Below, piece by piece: positions 43,243-52,580 of a stretch of DNA of 64,000 nucleotides. The notes under the pieces are model-generated. The model did no database searches. It was not told where the DNA came from and worked only from the letters and a program-made list of their open reading frames with translations. The position numbers and the translations under genes are program-made. The DNA comes from Roseivivax sp. GX 12232 (lineage in GTDB: Bacteria > Pseudomonadota > Alphaproteobacteria > Rhodobacterales > Rhodobacteraceae), in assembly GCF_021272185.1 (NCBI RefSeq), contig NZ_JAJSEC010000010.1, forward strand, positions 62,001 to 126,000, in the 5' to 3' direction. How positions within the stretch are numbered: position 1 is the first letter of the stretch; every line of letters starts with the position of its first letter.

Positions 43243-43254
43243 GGATCGCGCTCC

Positions 43255-44457
43255 TTATTCCGCGGGGGTTTCTTGCTTGGCGCTCTCGTCCCCGGCGCCG
43301 GACTTCTTGCCGCGCCGGAAGATCGAGGCGATCCGCTGGCCGCCCTCGACGAGGCCGCCGGGCAGGAAGATCACCACCGCCATGAACATCAGGCCCAGCG
43401 TCAGGTGCCAGCCCTTGCCCACGAAGGGGTAGAAGATGGTCACGAGGAAATCCTCCATCCCGTCGGGCAGGAAGGCGAACCATTCGTGCAGGACGGTCGA
43501 ATTGATCTTCGAGACGATGTTTTCCATGTACTTGATGAAGCCCGCGCCGAGCACCGGGCCGATCAGCGTGCCGGCGCCGCCGAGGATGGTCATCAGCACC
43601 ACCTCGCCCGAGGCGGTCCAGAACATCCGCTCGGGGCCGACCTGGGTGTCCATGGCGACCATCAGGCCACCGGCGAGCCCTGCATACATGCCCGAGATCA
43701 CGAAGGCCGCCAGGGTGTAGGGGCGCGAGTTGAGGCCGGTGTAGTTCATCCGCTGCTGGTTCGACTTCACCGCCCGCAGCATCATGCCGAAAGGCGAGCG
43801 GAAGATGCGGATCGCCAGGTAGAAGGCCACCAGCATCACCAGCGCGCAGACGTAGTAGCCGACGTTCATGGTGAACTCCCAGCCGCCGGCGCGCAGGATC
43901 GCGCTATCGCCCATCTCGAGCCCGAAGAGGTTGGCCCGGCCGATCTCGCCCTCGGCGAGGTTGGACAGGAGCGGGTCGTCGCCCGGCTTGATCTGCAGCC
44001 CGGTCTCGCCGCCGGTGATCGGGGTCAGCACCGAATAGGCCAGCGCGTAGGACATCTGCGCGAAGGCCAGCGTCAGGATCGAGAAGTAGATGCCCGAGCG
44101 GCGCAGCGAGATGTAGCCCACCACCACCGAGAAGAGCGCAGCGAAGATGATCGCCATGATGATGCCCGGGATGATGTTCAGCGACACCAGCTTCATCATC
44201 CAGATCGCCGCGTAGGAGCCGACGCCCAGGAAGGCCGCATGGCCGAAGGACAGGTAGCCCGTGAGCCCGAAGAGGATGTTGAAGCCGATCGCGAAGATCC
44301 CGAAGATCACGAAGCGCTGCATCAGGTCGGGGTAGCCCGCGTTGAACTGCGCCATAGCGCTGTCGACCGGAAAGGGGTTCAGCAGGAAGGGCGCCAGCAG
44401 GGCCAGCATCGCCACGAGCAGGAAGACCGACAGGTCCTTACCTTTGATACCGAGCAT
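43255..44457 (-). CDS. livM: Branched-chain-type ABC transporter permease (LivM)
   Basis: Inner-membrane permease, 400 residues, with about ten hydrophobic segments. It has the LivM hallmark [20 protein letters not shown] and the EAA-like [15 protein letters not shown], and a charged C-terminal tail. A periplasmic insertion of about 60 residues (around residues 140-200) is longer than in E. coli LivM. It abuts livH (4-bp gap). Confidence 0.93.
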   Translation of the reverse strand: MLGIKGKDLSVFLLVAMLALLAPFLLNPFPVDSAMAQFNAGYPDLMQRFVIFGIFAIGFNILFGLTGYLSFGHAAFLGVGSYAAIWMMKLVSLNIIPGIIMAIIFAALFSVVVGYISLRRSGIYFSILTLAFAQMSYALAYSVLTPITGGETGLQIKPGDDPLLSNLAEGEIGRANLFGLEMGDSAILRAGGWEFTMNVGYYVCALVMLVAFYLAIRIFRSPFGMMLRAVKSNQQRMNYTGLNSRPYTLAAFVISGMYAGLAGGLMVAMDTQVGPERMFWTASGEVVLMTILGGAGTLIGPVLGAGFIKYMENIVSKINSTVLHEWFAFLPDGMEDFLVTIFYPFVGKGWHLTLGLMFMAVVIFLPGGLVEGGQRIASIFRRGKKSGAGDESAKQETPAE

Positions 44458-44461
44458 GGAC

Positions 44462-45493
44462 TTACTCCTCCATCACGCCCTTGCGGCCCATGAGGCCACG
44501 CGGACGGGTCAGCAGAATGATGATCGCGACGAGGTAGATGACGATCTGGTTGATGCCGGGCAGCAGGTCGACCACGGCGGGCATGGAGGCGAAGCTCTCG
44601 AGGATGCCCAGCAGGAACCCCGCGAAGACCGCCCCGGGCAGCGAGCCCATGCCGCCGACCACCACCACGACGAAGCTCAGGACCAGGAAGTCCATGCCCA
44701 TGTGGTAGTTCGGCGCGACAATGGGCGCATACATCACCCCCGCGAGCCCCGCCACGCAGGCGGCCATGGCGAACATCAGCGTGAAGCGCTTGTCGATGTC
44801 GATGCCCAGCAGGCCGACGGTCTCGCGGTCGGCCATGCCGGCGCGGACCACCATGCCGAAGGTGGTGAACTGCAGGAAGGCGAAGACCGCGCCGATGACC
44901 ACGGCGGCGAAGAAGAAATACACCAGCCGCCAGTAGGGATACATGATGGTCAGCGGGTCGTAGCCCAGCCAGACGCCGAAATCGAAGCTGCCGGTGAAGG
45001 CCTCGGGGGCGGGGGTCTGGATCGGGTTGGCGCCGAAGAAGGCCTTGATGATCTCCTGCAGGACGATGGCGAGGCCGAAGGTCACCAGGATCTGGTCGGC
45101 ATGCGGGCGCTTGTAGAAATGTTTGATCAGGCCGCGCTCCATGGCGAAACCGACGCCGATCATGACCGGGATCGAGAAGAGGATCGCCAGCGGCACCGCC
45201 CAGTCGATGATCGAGGCGCCGAGCTCGGGGCCGAAGATGTCGTGCATATAGGGCACGTCGACGGTCATCGGATTGCCGAGGAAGTCGGTCCGCGTCTCGT
45301 CCACGATCTCGTGGCTCAGGCTGATCAGCCGCGAGAAGATCACCGCGCAGAAGGCGCCCAGCATGAAAAGCGCCCCATGGGCGAAATTCACCACGCCGAG
45401 CGTGCCGAAGATCAGGGTCAGCCCGAGCGCGATCAGCGCATAGGCCGATCCCTTGTCGAGCCCGTTGAGGACTTGGACGATGAACTGATCCAT
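44462..45493 (-). CDS. livH: Branched-chain-type ABC transporter permease (LivH)
   Basis: Inner-membrane permease, 343 residues, about eight helices. The LivH signature [20 protein letters not shown] is at residues 23-42 and [16 protein letters not shown] near the C terminus. A periplasmic insertion between helices (about residues 55-95) is longer than usual. Start at MDQFIVQ (45493), the family start; the longer frame is not supported. It lies 128 bp after the binding-protein gene. Confidence 0.93.
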   Translation of the reverse strand: MDQFIVQVLNGLDKGSAYALIALGLTLIFGTLGVVNFAHGALFMLGAFCAVIFSRLISLSHEIVDETRTDFLGNPMTVDVPYMHDIFGPELGASIIDWAVPLAILFSIPVMIGVGFAMERGLIKHFYKRPHADQILVTFGLAIVLQEIIKAFFGANPIQTPAPEAFTGSFDFGVWLGYDPLTIMYPYWRLVYFFFAAVVIGAVFAFLQFTTFGMVVRAGMADRETVGLLGIDIDKRFTLMFAMAACVAGLAGVMYAPIVAPNYHMGMDFLVLSFVVVVVGGMGSLPGAVFAGFLLGILESFASMPAVVDLLPGINQIVIYLVAIIILLTRPRGLMGRKGVMEE

Positions 45494-45621
45494 GGCTGGA
45501 AGGCCCCCCGTATGGATTCTCTGAGGTCGGAAGCGACCGCGCCCCTGCGGTCGGATGGCCGGGGGCGGCCGCACCGCCCCCGGGCTCTGGGTCTCACGCG
45601 CTGGGCGTCAGGACCCGGCGA

Positions 45622-46986
45622 TCACGCGCCGTTGTTGCAGGACCCGAGGGCACCGCCCGAGAACTGCGGGTGGTCGGGCGCATAGGTGACCTGCTCGGTC
45701 GGGGTGACCTCGACGATCTCCACCAGGTCGAACTCGTTCTCCGGGTTCTCCTTGCCGCGCACCACGACGACGTCCTTGAAGCACTGGTGGTCCTCGGCGC
45801 GGTAGAGCGTCGGGCCGTTGCCCAGGCCGTCGAACTCGAAGCCTTCCAGCGCCTCGACCACGGCGCAGGGCTCGAACGAGCCCGCGCGGGTGACCGCATC
45901 GGCGTAAAGCAGCGTCTGCACGTAGCAGGTATGCGCCGCCTGGGAGGGCGGGAAGCCGTACTTCTCGCCGAAGGACTTCACGAAGGCATTGGTGCCCTTG
46001 TAGCGCTCGCCCAGCTGGTTCTCGAGTTTCCAGTCCCAGTTCTGCGAGCCGAGGATGCCGGCGATATTCTGGCCGGCGCCGCGGGCCATGAGCTCGGAGT
46101 AGAGCGGCACCACGATCTCGAACTGCTTGCCGTTGGCCTGGGCCTCGCGCAGGCCGAACTGCACGGCGTTGGTGAGCGAGTTCACCATGTTGCCGCCGTA
46201 GTGGTTCAGCACGAGGATATCCGCGCCCGAGTTCAGGACCGGCGCGATATAGGACGAGAAGTCGGTCTGGGTCAGCGGGGTCTTGACCGAGTTCACGGTC
46301 TCCCAGCCCAGGGCCTCGGTCGAGGAGGCCATGGCCTCTTCGGTGGTGTAGCCCCAGTTGTAATCCGCGGTCAGGTGGTAAGCCTTGCGGTCCGCGCCGT
46401 ACTGGTCGACGAGGATCGGCGCCAGCGCGGCCCCGGACATGTAGGAGTTGAAGAAGTGCCGGAAGCCGTTGGCCTTGCGGTCCTTGCCGGTGGTGTCGTT
46501 GGAGTGGGTCAGGCCGGCCATGAAGATCACGCCCGCCTCCTGGCAGAGCGCCTGCACGGCCACCGCGACGCCCGAGGAGGAGCCGCCGGTGATCATCACC
46601 GCGCCGTCCTTCTCGATCATCGAGCGGGCCGAGGCGCGGGCGGCGTCGGACTTGGTCTGGGTGTCGCCGGTGACGTATTCGACCTTCTTGCCGAGGATGC
46701 CGGTGCCCTCGAGCGCCTGGCTCGAGAAGGTCTGCAGCATCCCGCCGTCGCCTTCGCCGTTCAGGTGCTCGACCGCGAGCTGATAGGCGCGCAGCTCGTC
46801 GGCGCCCTCGTCGGCATAGGGGCCGGACTGCGGCACGTTGAAGCCGAGGGTGACCGTGTCGCCGGTGGGCGCATTGGTGAAGCCCGAATGCGCGGCGGCG
46901 CGAAGATAGGTCGGCAGGGTCAGGCCGGCCGCTGCACCGGCGCCGGTTCTCAGCACGCCGCGGCGTGTCACGTTATACTTGGACAT
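45622..46986 (-). CDS. ABC transporter substrate-binding protein, Tat-exported
   Basis: Periplasmic type I binding protein (peripla_BP_6), 454 residues. The N terminus carries a twin-arginine signal (TRRGVLRTGAGAAAG), so it is folded before export. The mature part has LGFNVPQSGPYADEGADEL, GGSSSGVAVAVQALCQEAG and YNWGYTTEEAMASS. The ligand is not readable from sequence; position next to acs and a ScfR-type regulator favours a carboxylate over an amino acid (inference). The start at 46986 follows AGGGAGG. It is first in the minus-strand transporter operon. Confidence 0.88.
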   Translation of the reverse strand: MSKYNVTRRGVLRTGAGAAAGLTLPTYLRAAAHSGFTNAPTGDTVTLGFNVPQSGPYADEGADELRAYQLAVEHLNGEGDGGMLQTFSSQALEGTGILGKKVEYVTGDTQTKSDAARASARSMIEKDGAVMITGGSSSGVAVAVQALCQEAGVIFMAGLTHSNDTTGKDRKANGFRHFFNSYMSGAALAPILVDQYGADRKAYHLTADYNWGYTTEEAMASSTEALGWETVNSVKTPLTQTDFSSYIAPVLNSGADILVLNHYGGNMVNSLTNAVQFGLREAQANGKQFEIVVPLYSELMARGAGQNIAGILGSQNWDWKLENQLGERYKGTNAFVKSFGEKYGFPPSQAAHTCYVQTLLYADAVTRAGSFEPCAVVEALEGFEFDGLGNGPTLYRAEDHQCFKDVVVVRGKENPENEFDLVEIVEVTPTEQVTYAPDHPQFSGGALGSCNNGA

Positions 46987-47207
46987 AAACATCCTCCCTT
47001 GATGGATTTTGCGGGAGGGCCTCCTCAAGCCCGCCGCAAAGGCACGGATCACGTGCAAAGCGATTATGCGGGCATGTTCGAAAACCGATCAACAACTGCC
47101 TTGTCGCAAACAGTTTTTTTGTGAAAGACCTAACAGAATACTATTGTAAACTGTAAATTGCTTTATGTTGCGGCGCAGAAAGGCCTTGCACGCAAGGGGG
47201 TTATCAC
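46987..47207. promoter_or_regulatory. Divergent promoter region, binding protein / ScfR regulator
   Basis: A 221-bp gap with an AT-rich core (47090-47165) that stands out from its surroundings. It contains a TGTAAA direct repeat (47145-47150 and 47152-47157) and TTGTCGCAAACAG at 47101-47113. These loosely resemble the TTTGCAAA-type boxes of ScfR-family proteins (PccR, RamB) but no exact match exists. It is probably the operator region for the divergent regulator. Confidence 0.5.
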
Positions 47208-48536
47208 ATGGCGCGGGACACGTTGACCGGGAGCCGGATCCGCGAGCGGCGGATCATCGCGGGGCTCAAGCAGGCCGAGCTGGCGCGGGCCGCCGACATC
47301 TCGGCGAGCTACCTCAACCTGATCGAGCACAACCGCCGCAGAATCGGCGGCAAGCTCCTGGTCGAGATCGCGCGGCTTCTCGACGTGGAGCCCGCGCTTC
47401 TGACCGAAGGCGCAGGCGCGACGCTGGTGCAGAGCCTGCGCGAGGCGGCCTCCTCCGGGGAGGCGGGCGCGGGCGAGGCCGAGCTCGACCGGGTCGACGA
47501 GTTCGCCGGGCGCTTCCCCGGCTGGGCCGGGCTCCTGGCCGCCAAGGAGCGCCGGGTGGGCACGCTCGAACGCGCGGTCGAGACGCTCTCGGACCGGCTG
47601 ACCCATGACCCCCAGCTCGCCGCCTCGCTGCACGAGATGCTGAGCCGGGTGACGGCGATCCGCTCGGCGGCCTCGATCCTGGCCGAGCCCGGGGAAATCT
47701 CGCCCGAATGGCAGGGCCGCTTTCACCGCAACATCTACGAGGACAGCGGGCTTCTGGCCGAGACCTCGCGGGCGCTGGTGGCCTATCTCGAGGCCGGCGA
47801 CGAGCCGAAGTCGCAGCAGGCCACCGCCCCGCAGGAGGAGCTCGACGCGATCCTGGGCGGCGAGGGCTATGCCTTCCCGAGCCTCGAGGCCGGGGAGGAG
47901 ACGCCCGAGGCCCTGGCCGCGCGGCTCTCCAAGGGCGCCTCGGAGGCGGCGGCGGGGCTTTTGACGGCGCATCTGGCGCGGGCGGCGGCCGACATCGCGG
48001 CGCTGCCCGCCGAGGCGCTGGCTACCGCGCGCGACGCGCTGGGCCCCGATCCGGTGGCGCTGGCCGCACGGCTCGGCCAGCCGATCGGGCGGGTGATGCG
48101 GCGGCTCGCAGCCATGCCCGAGGCCGAGGGCGCGCGCCCGGGGCTGGTGATCTGCGACGCCTCGGGGGTGCTGACCGCGCGCCAGCCGATCGCCGATTTC
48201 CCGCTGCCGCGCTTCGGGGCGGGCTGCCCGCTCTGGCCGCTTTACGCCGCGCTGAACCGCCCCGGCGTGCCGCTCACCGCGCGGCTCGAACAGCCGGGGC
48301 GGCCGCCCCGCACCGTGCGCGCCTTTGCCGTGGCCGAACCCGCCGAGTCGCCGCGCCTCGACCGGCCGCCGCTTTACGAGGCGGTGATGCTGGTCCTGCC
48401 CGACGGCCCCGAGGAGGACAGAGAGGCCGCCGCACCGCAGCCCGTCGGCGTGAACTGCCGGATCTGCCCGCGCCGCGATTGCCCCGGCCGCCGCGAGCCG
48501 ACGATCCTCGCGGCCGAGCGCGACACAGGCTTTTGA
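47208..48536 (+). CDS. Short-chain fatty acyl-CoA regulator (ScfR/RamB type)
   Basis: A 442-residue XRE-type regulator. An N-terminal Cro/C1 helix-turn-helix (residues 7-62: RIRERRIIAGLKQAELARAA, SASYLNLIEHNRR) is joined to a long effector domain of the DUF2083 type. It ends in the cysteine motif NCRICPRRDCPGRREP that marks the ScfR family (RamB, PccR). Known members sense acyl-CoAs and control acetate, propionate or glyoxylate metabolism. Divergence from the importer and closeness to acs argue that it regulates this locus. Confidence 0.88.
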   Translation: MARDTLTGSRIRERRIIAGLKQAELARAADISASYLNLIEHNRRRIGGKLLVEIARLLDVEPALLTEGAGATLVQSLREAASSGEAGAGEAELDRVDEFAGRFPGWAGLLAAKERRVGTLERAVETLSDRLTHDPQLAASLHEMLSRVTAIRSAASILAEPGEISPEWQGRFHRNIYEDSGLLAETSRALVAYLEAGDEPKSQQATAPQEELDAILGGEGYAFPSLEAGEETPEALAARLSKGASEAAAGLLTAHLARAAADIAALPAEALATARDALGPDPVALAARLGQPIGRVMRRLAAMPEAEGARPGLVICDASGVLTARQPIADFPLPRFGAGCPLWPLYAALNRPGVPLTARLEQPGRPPRTVRAFAVAEPAESPRLDRPPLYEAVMLVLPDGPEEDREAAAPQPVGVNCRICPRRDCPGRREPTILAAERDTGF

Positions 48537-48626
48537 CAGCGGCGCGCGGCTTCTTCATAAAAACGTCACGGCCCGCGGGGACGGGCCCGCCCAGAAGGTG
48601 CACAGGGGGAGGGGAGGCCGCCTTGC

Positions 48627-48998
48627 ATGTCCAAACGACTGCTGCTGATCGAGGATGAGCCCAACATCATCGAGGCGATCAGCTTCATCCTGTCGCGGGA
48701 CGGCTGGCAGGTCACATCCCATGTCTCGGGCCGCGACGCGGTCGACCGCATCCGCCGCGAGGCGCCGGACGTGGTGATCCTCGACGTCATGCTGCCGGGC
48801 AAAAGCGGCTACGACGTCCTGCAGGAGATCCGCAACGACGACGCGCTCTCCGGCCTGCCGGTGCTGATGCTGACCGCGCGGGGCCAGGACAAGGATCGCG
48901 AGCTGGCGCTGCGCGCCGGGGCCGACCGCTTCATGACCAAGCCCTTCTCCAACACCGAGGTGCTCGAGGCGGTGCGCGCCATGGTGCCCGCGGCATGA
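48627..48998 (+). CDS. Receiver-only response regulator
   Basis: A 123-residue single CheY-like receiver domain with no output domain. Acidic pocket Asp10/Glu11, phospho-acceptor Asp53 (VVILDVMLPG), Thr83 and Lys105 (FMTKPF) are all present. It overlaps the next gene by 4 bp (ATGA) and is the first gene of a three-gene unit with the symporter-kinase, so it is its likely partner. How it reaches DNA is unclear; it may act through protein contacts or be an intermediate in a phosphorelay. Confidence 0.92.
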   Translation: MSKRLLLIEDEPNIIEAISFILSRDGWQVTSHVSGRDAVDRIRREAPDVVILDVMLPGKSGYDVLQEIRNDDALSGLPVLMLTARGQDKDRELALRAGADRFMTKPFSNTEVLEAVRAMVPAA

Positions 48999-49282
48999 GC
49001 CAGCCGCCCGATCCCCGGGCCCGGCCGCCGGCCTTCTTCCTCGAACGGCAGACCTATCGGCGGCGGCGGCTGCAGGACGCGGCGCGGCTTCTGCCGGTGA
49101 TCGGGATCTTCGCCTGGCTGGTGCCGCTGCTCTGGCCGCGTTCGGGCGAAGAGGCGCCGCTCATGGGCAGCGCGCTGGTCTATGTCTTCACGGTCTGGAT
49201 CCTGCTGATCGTGGCCGGGGCGCTCCTGTCGCGGCGGCTGACCCTGCGCGACGCCGCCGAAGCCGAGCGCGGTCTGGAATGA
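48995..49282 (+). CDS. Small two-helix membrane protein
   Basis: The family is not recognised. The 95-residue product has two predicted transmembrane helices (about residues 31-47 and 58-78) and an arginine-rich N-terminal segment (ERQTYRRRRLQDAARL). It overlaps both neighbours by 4 bp (ATGA on each side), so it is translated with the response regulator and the kinase. This tight linkage suggests an accessory subunit of the symporter-kinase. Confidence 0.8.
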   Translation: MSQPPDPRARPPAFFLERQTYRRRRLQDAARLLPVIGIFAWLVPLLWPRSGEEAPLMGSALVYVFTVWILLIVAGALLSRRLTLRDAAEAERGLE

Positions 49283-51978
49283 TCTCCTTCAACGGGCTCG
49301 TCGCGATCTGCCTGGCCTATGTGGTGCTGCTGTTCGCGGTGGCCTTCACCGCCGACCGGCTGGCGCGGCTCGGGCGCGGGCGCTGGCTGCGCTCGCCGCT
49401 GGTCTACACGCTGTCGCTGTCGATCTATGCCACGGCCTGGACCTTCTACGGCGCGGTGGGCTCGGCGGTGCGCAGCGGGCTCGAGTTCGTGGCGATCTAC
49501 CTCGGGCCCAGCATCGTGATGTTCGGCTGGTGGTGGCTCCTGCGCAAGCTGGTGCGGATCGGCCGCTCGCAGCGCATCACCTCGGTCGCCGACCTGATCT
49601 CCTCGCGCTTCGGCAAGTCGAACCTGCTGGCGGTGCTGGTGACGCTTCTGTCGGTCGTCGCCGCGACGCCCTATATCGCGCTGCAGCTTCAGTCCGTCAC
49701 CGTCTCCTTCGAGGTCTTCGGCGCCTCGACCACAGCGGGCGCCGGCGCCGAGGCGCGGGCCAGCAACAGCCCGACGGCCTTCTGGGTGGCGCTGGGGCTT
49801 GCGCTGTTCACGGTGATCTTCGGCACCCGCAACCTCGACGCCAACGAGCGGCACCACGGCGTCGTCATGGCCATCGCGCTCGAGGCGGTGGTCAAGCTTT
49901 TCGCGCTGATGACCGTGGGCATCTTCGTGGTCTGGGGGCTCTCGGGCGGGGTGCCCGAGACGCTGGCGCGGATCGAAGCGTCGGAACTGGGCCAGTGGCA
50001 GATCGACGGCGGGCGCTGGGCGGGGCTGATCTTCCTGTCGGGCGCGGCCTTCCTCTGCCTGCCGCGGATGTTCCAGGTGCTGGTGGTCGAGGCCGCCGAC
50101 GAGGACCACCTGCGCACCGCAAGCTGGGCCTTCCCGGCCTATCTCCTGGCCATGTCGGTCTTCGTCATGCCGATCGCGGTGGTCGGGCTGGACCTGCTGC
50201 CCGAGGGCTCGAACCCCGACCTCTTCGTGCTGACCCTGCCGCTCAGCCAGGGGGCCGAGGGCGTGGCGGTCCTGTCCTTCCTCGGCGGCTTCTCCTCGGC
50301 GACCTCCATGGTGATCGTCGCGGCCATCGCGCTCTCGACCATGGTGTCGAACCACATCGTCATGCCGCTCTGGCTGCGGCTGACCGGCGGGCGGGCCTCG
50401 ATCTCGGGCGACGTGCGCAACGTGGTCCTGACCGCACGGCGGGTCTCGATCGTCTCCATCGTGCTCCTGGGTTACGTCTATTACTCCGTCTCGGGCGGCG
50501 GCGCGGCGCTGGCGGCGATCGGCATCATCTCCTTCGTGGGCGTGGTGCAGGTGCTGCCCTCCATGATCGGCGGCATCTTCTGGCGGGGCGCGACCCGCAC
50601 CGGGGCCATCGCGGGGCTGGTGACCGGCTCGGTGATCTGGCTCTACACCTTCTTCCTGCCCTCGATCGGGCTGCCGATCTTCTCCGAGACACTCATGGCC
50701 GAGGGGCCGGCGGGGCTCTCCTGGCTGCGCCCGCAGGCGCTTTTTGGCATCGGCGGCATCGACCCGATGTTGCATGCGCTGCTGTGGTCGCTCTCGCTCA
50801 ACTCGCTGGCCTTCTTCGGCGGCTCGGTCCTGAGCTTTCCGAGCCCGGTGGAGCGGCTGCAGGGGGCGCAGTTCGTGAACATCTTCCAGCATTCCGGCGG
50901 CCCGCGCAGCTGGGCCTCGGGCGTGGCCCAGACCGAGGACCTGCTGATCATGGCGCAGCGCATCCTCGGCCCGCAGGAGGCCATCGCGCTCTTTGCCCGC
51001 GAGGCCCGCGCCCAGGGCGGGCGGGGCGACCTGCCCGAACCCCGGCCCGATTTCCTCGAGACGCTGGAGCGCGAGCTCGCGGGTTCGGTCGGGGCGGCGA
51101 CGGCCCATGCGATGATCGGCCAGATCGTCGGCGGCACCTCTGTCTCGGTGCAGGACCTCATGGCGGTGGCCGACGAATCCGCGCAGCTGATGGAATATTC
51201 CGCCCGGCTAGAGACCCAGTCGGCCGAGCTCTCCCGCACCGCGCGGCAGCTGCGCGAGGCCAATGACAAGCTCACTCGTCTCTCGGTGCAGAAGGACAGC
51301 TTCCTGAGCCAGATCAGCCACGAGCTGCGCACGCCCATGGCCTCGATCCGGGCCTTCTCGGAGATCCTGCGCGACTCGGGCGGGCTTTCCGAGGCCGAGC
51401 AGTCGAAATTCGCCTCGATCATCCACGACGAGGCGATCCGGCTGACCCGGCTTCTCGACGACATCCTCGACCTCTCGGTGATGGAGAACGGTCGGGTGCA
51501 TCTGAACCTGCGCGAGGGGCGGCTCTCCGAGGTGCTCGACCGGGCGGTGGCCTCGGCGGCGGCGGGCGAGGGCAAGGGCGCCATGGAGATCCGCCGCAAC
51601 CGCGCGACCGAGGACCATGCCATCACCACCGACCTCGACCGGCTGGCGCAGGTCTTCATCAACCTCATCTCCAACGCGCAGAAATACTGCGAAGCGGCGC
51701 GGCCCCGGCTGACCATCCGCGTGCAGGACCTGGGCGAGAGCCTGGCGATCGACTTCATCGACAACGGCCACGGCATCCCGCGCGAGGCCCGCGACGTGAT
51801 TTTCGAGAAGTTCTCGCGGATCTCCGATCAGAAGGCCGGCGGCGCGGGGTTGGGGCTGGCGATCTGCCGGCAGGTGCTGGAGCGGCTGGGCGGCACCATC
51901 GCCTATATGCCGGGCGAGGGTGGCGCGGCCTTCCGCGTGATGCTGCCCCGCGGCGCGGCGCTGGCGGCGGCGGAGTAG
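49279..51978 (+). CDS. Sodium/solute symporter-histidine kinase hybrid (CrbS/MxtR-like)
   Basis: An 899-residue membrane sensor kinase. Residues about 1-510 form an SSS (sodium/solute symporter)-type domain with about 13 helices (IYATAWTFYGAVGSA, RSQRITSVADLISSRFGKS). A linker with an SSS-STAC-type region and coiled coil (about residues 570-670) leads to the kinase core: H-box His681 (SHELRTP), N-box NLISNAQKY, G1 DFIDNGHGIP and G2 GGAGLGLAI. CrbS and MxtR, of the same layout, control acs and acetate use; the presence of acs 10 kb away supports that role. Its ligand is unproven. Confidence 0.92.
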   Translation: MISFNGLVAICLAYVVLLFAVAFTADRLARLGRGRWLRSPLVYTLSLSIYATAWTFYGAVGSAVRSGLEFVAIYLGPSIVMFGWWWLLRKLVRIGRSQRITSVADLISSRFGKSNLLAVLVTLLSVVAATPYIALQLQSVTVSFEVFGASTTAGAGAEARASNSPTAFWVALGLALFTVIFGTRNLDANERHHGVVMAIALEAVVKLFALMTVGIFVVWGLSGGVPETLARIEASELGQWQIDGGRWAGLIFLSGAAFLCLPRMFQVLVVEAADEDHLRTASWAFPAYLLAMSVFVMPIAVVGLDLLPEGSNPDLFVLTLPLSQGAEGVAVLSFLGGFSSATSMVIVAAIALSTMVSNHIVMPLWLRLTGGRASISGDVRNVVLTARRVSIVSIVLLGYVYYSVSGGGAALAAIGIISFVGVVQVLPSMIGGIFWRGATRTGAIAGLVTGSVIWLYTFFLPSIGLPIFSETLMAEGPAGLSWLRPQALFGIGGIDPMLHALLWSLSLNSLAFFGGSVLSFPSPVERLQGAQFVNIFQHSGGPRSWASGVAQTEDLLIMAQRILGPQEAIALFAREARAQGGRGDLPEPRPDFLETLERELAGSVGAATAHAMIGQIVGGTSVSVQDLMAVADESAQLMEYSARLETQSAELSRTARQLREANDKLTRLSVQKDSFLSQISHELRTPMASIRAFSEILRDSGGLSEAEQSKFASIIHDEAIRLTRLLDDILDLSVMENGRVHLNLREGRLSEVLDRAVASAAAGEGKGAMEIRRNRATEDHAITTDLDRLAQVFINLISNAQKYCEAARPRLTIRVQDLGESLAIDFIDNGHGIPREARDVIFEKFSRISDQKAGGAGLGLAICRQVLERLGGTIAYMPGEGGAAFRVMLPRGAALAAAE

Positions 51979-51990
51979 GGCGGGGGCGTT

Positions 51991-52025
51991 TAAGGAAGGC
52001 GGAGGCCGTCTAAGGAAGGCGGAGG
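51991..52025. repeat. 15-bp direct repeat after the kinase gene
   Basis: TAAGGAAGGCGGAGG at 51991-52005 and 52011-52025, with a 20-bp period. It is just downstream of the kinase stop. No known role. Confidence 0.6.
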
Positions 52026-52148
52026 AGGCTTGGGGCGGTGTCCCGGTGATCTCGGCCCGAGCCTGCAAAGGCTCTGGAGCCGCGCAGTCTCACGCTGTCA
52101 GAACGGGACGGCCCGCCGCTTTCACTGAAACGATTACCCAAACGAGGC

Positions 52149-52580
52149 TCACCCGCGCTGGGCGGCCACCGCGTCGAGGGTCGGGCGCAGCCCGCTCAGG
52201 TCATAGCCCGCCTGGGCGGTCTGGCGCAGGATCTCCTCGACCGGCATCTGCCCGGCCTTGGAGAGCGCCCAGACCACGCTGCAGCGCGTGCCCGAGGCGC
52301 AATAGGCCAGCACCTTGCCGCCCGCGCCTTCGACCAGTGCTTCCTGCTGGGCGATGTTCTCGGGCGTCATGGTCTGATGGGTCAGCGGCAGCACCTCGAA
52401 CTCGAGCCCCGCCGCGCGCACCGCGTCGCCGATGGCATCCGCCTGGTGGCTCGGCGGCACCTCGGCATCGGGCCGGTTGCAGATGACCCGGGTGAAGCCG
52501 GCTTCGGCGATGGCGGAGACATCCTCCACGCCGATCTGCGGGCTGACGAAATAGGTATCGGTGACGCGCTTTGCTTCCAT
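52149..52580 (-). CDS. TIGR01244/DUF442 phosphatase-like protein
   Basis: A 143-residue protein of the DUF442 family (beta-lactamase-hydrolase-like phosphatase fold), which in other bacteria is linked to sulfide or persulfide metabolism or fused to metallo-beta-lactamases. The active-site loop is YCASGTRCS, the family's Cys-x-x-Gly-x-Arg pattern. TDTYFVSPQIGVEDV and VICNRPDAEVP are the N-terminal family segments. It converges on the symporter-kinase gene. The substrate is unknown. A connection with the BigR-like regulator at 25.4 kb is possible but they are far apart. Confidence 0.85.
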   Translation of the reverse strand: MEAKRVTDTYFVSPQIGVEDVSAIAEAGFTRVICNRPDAEVPPSHQADAIGDAVRAAGLEFEVLPLTHQTMTPENIAQQEALVEGAGGKVLAYCASGTRCSVVWALSKAGQMPVEEILRQTAQAGYDLSGLRPTLDAVAAQRG

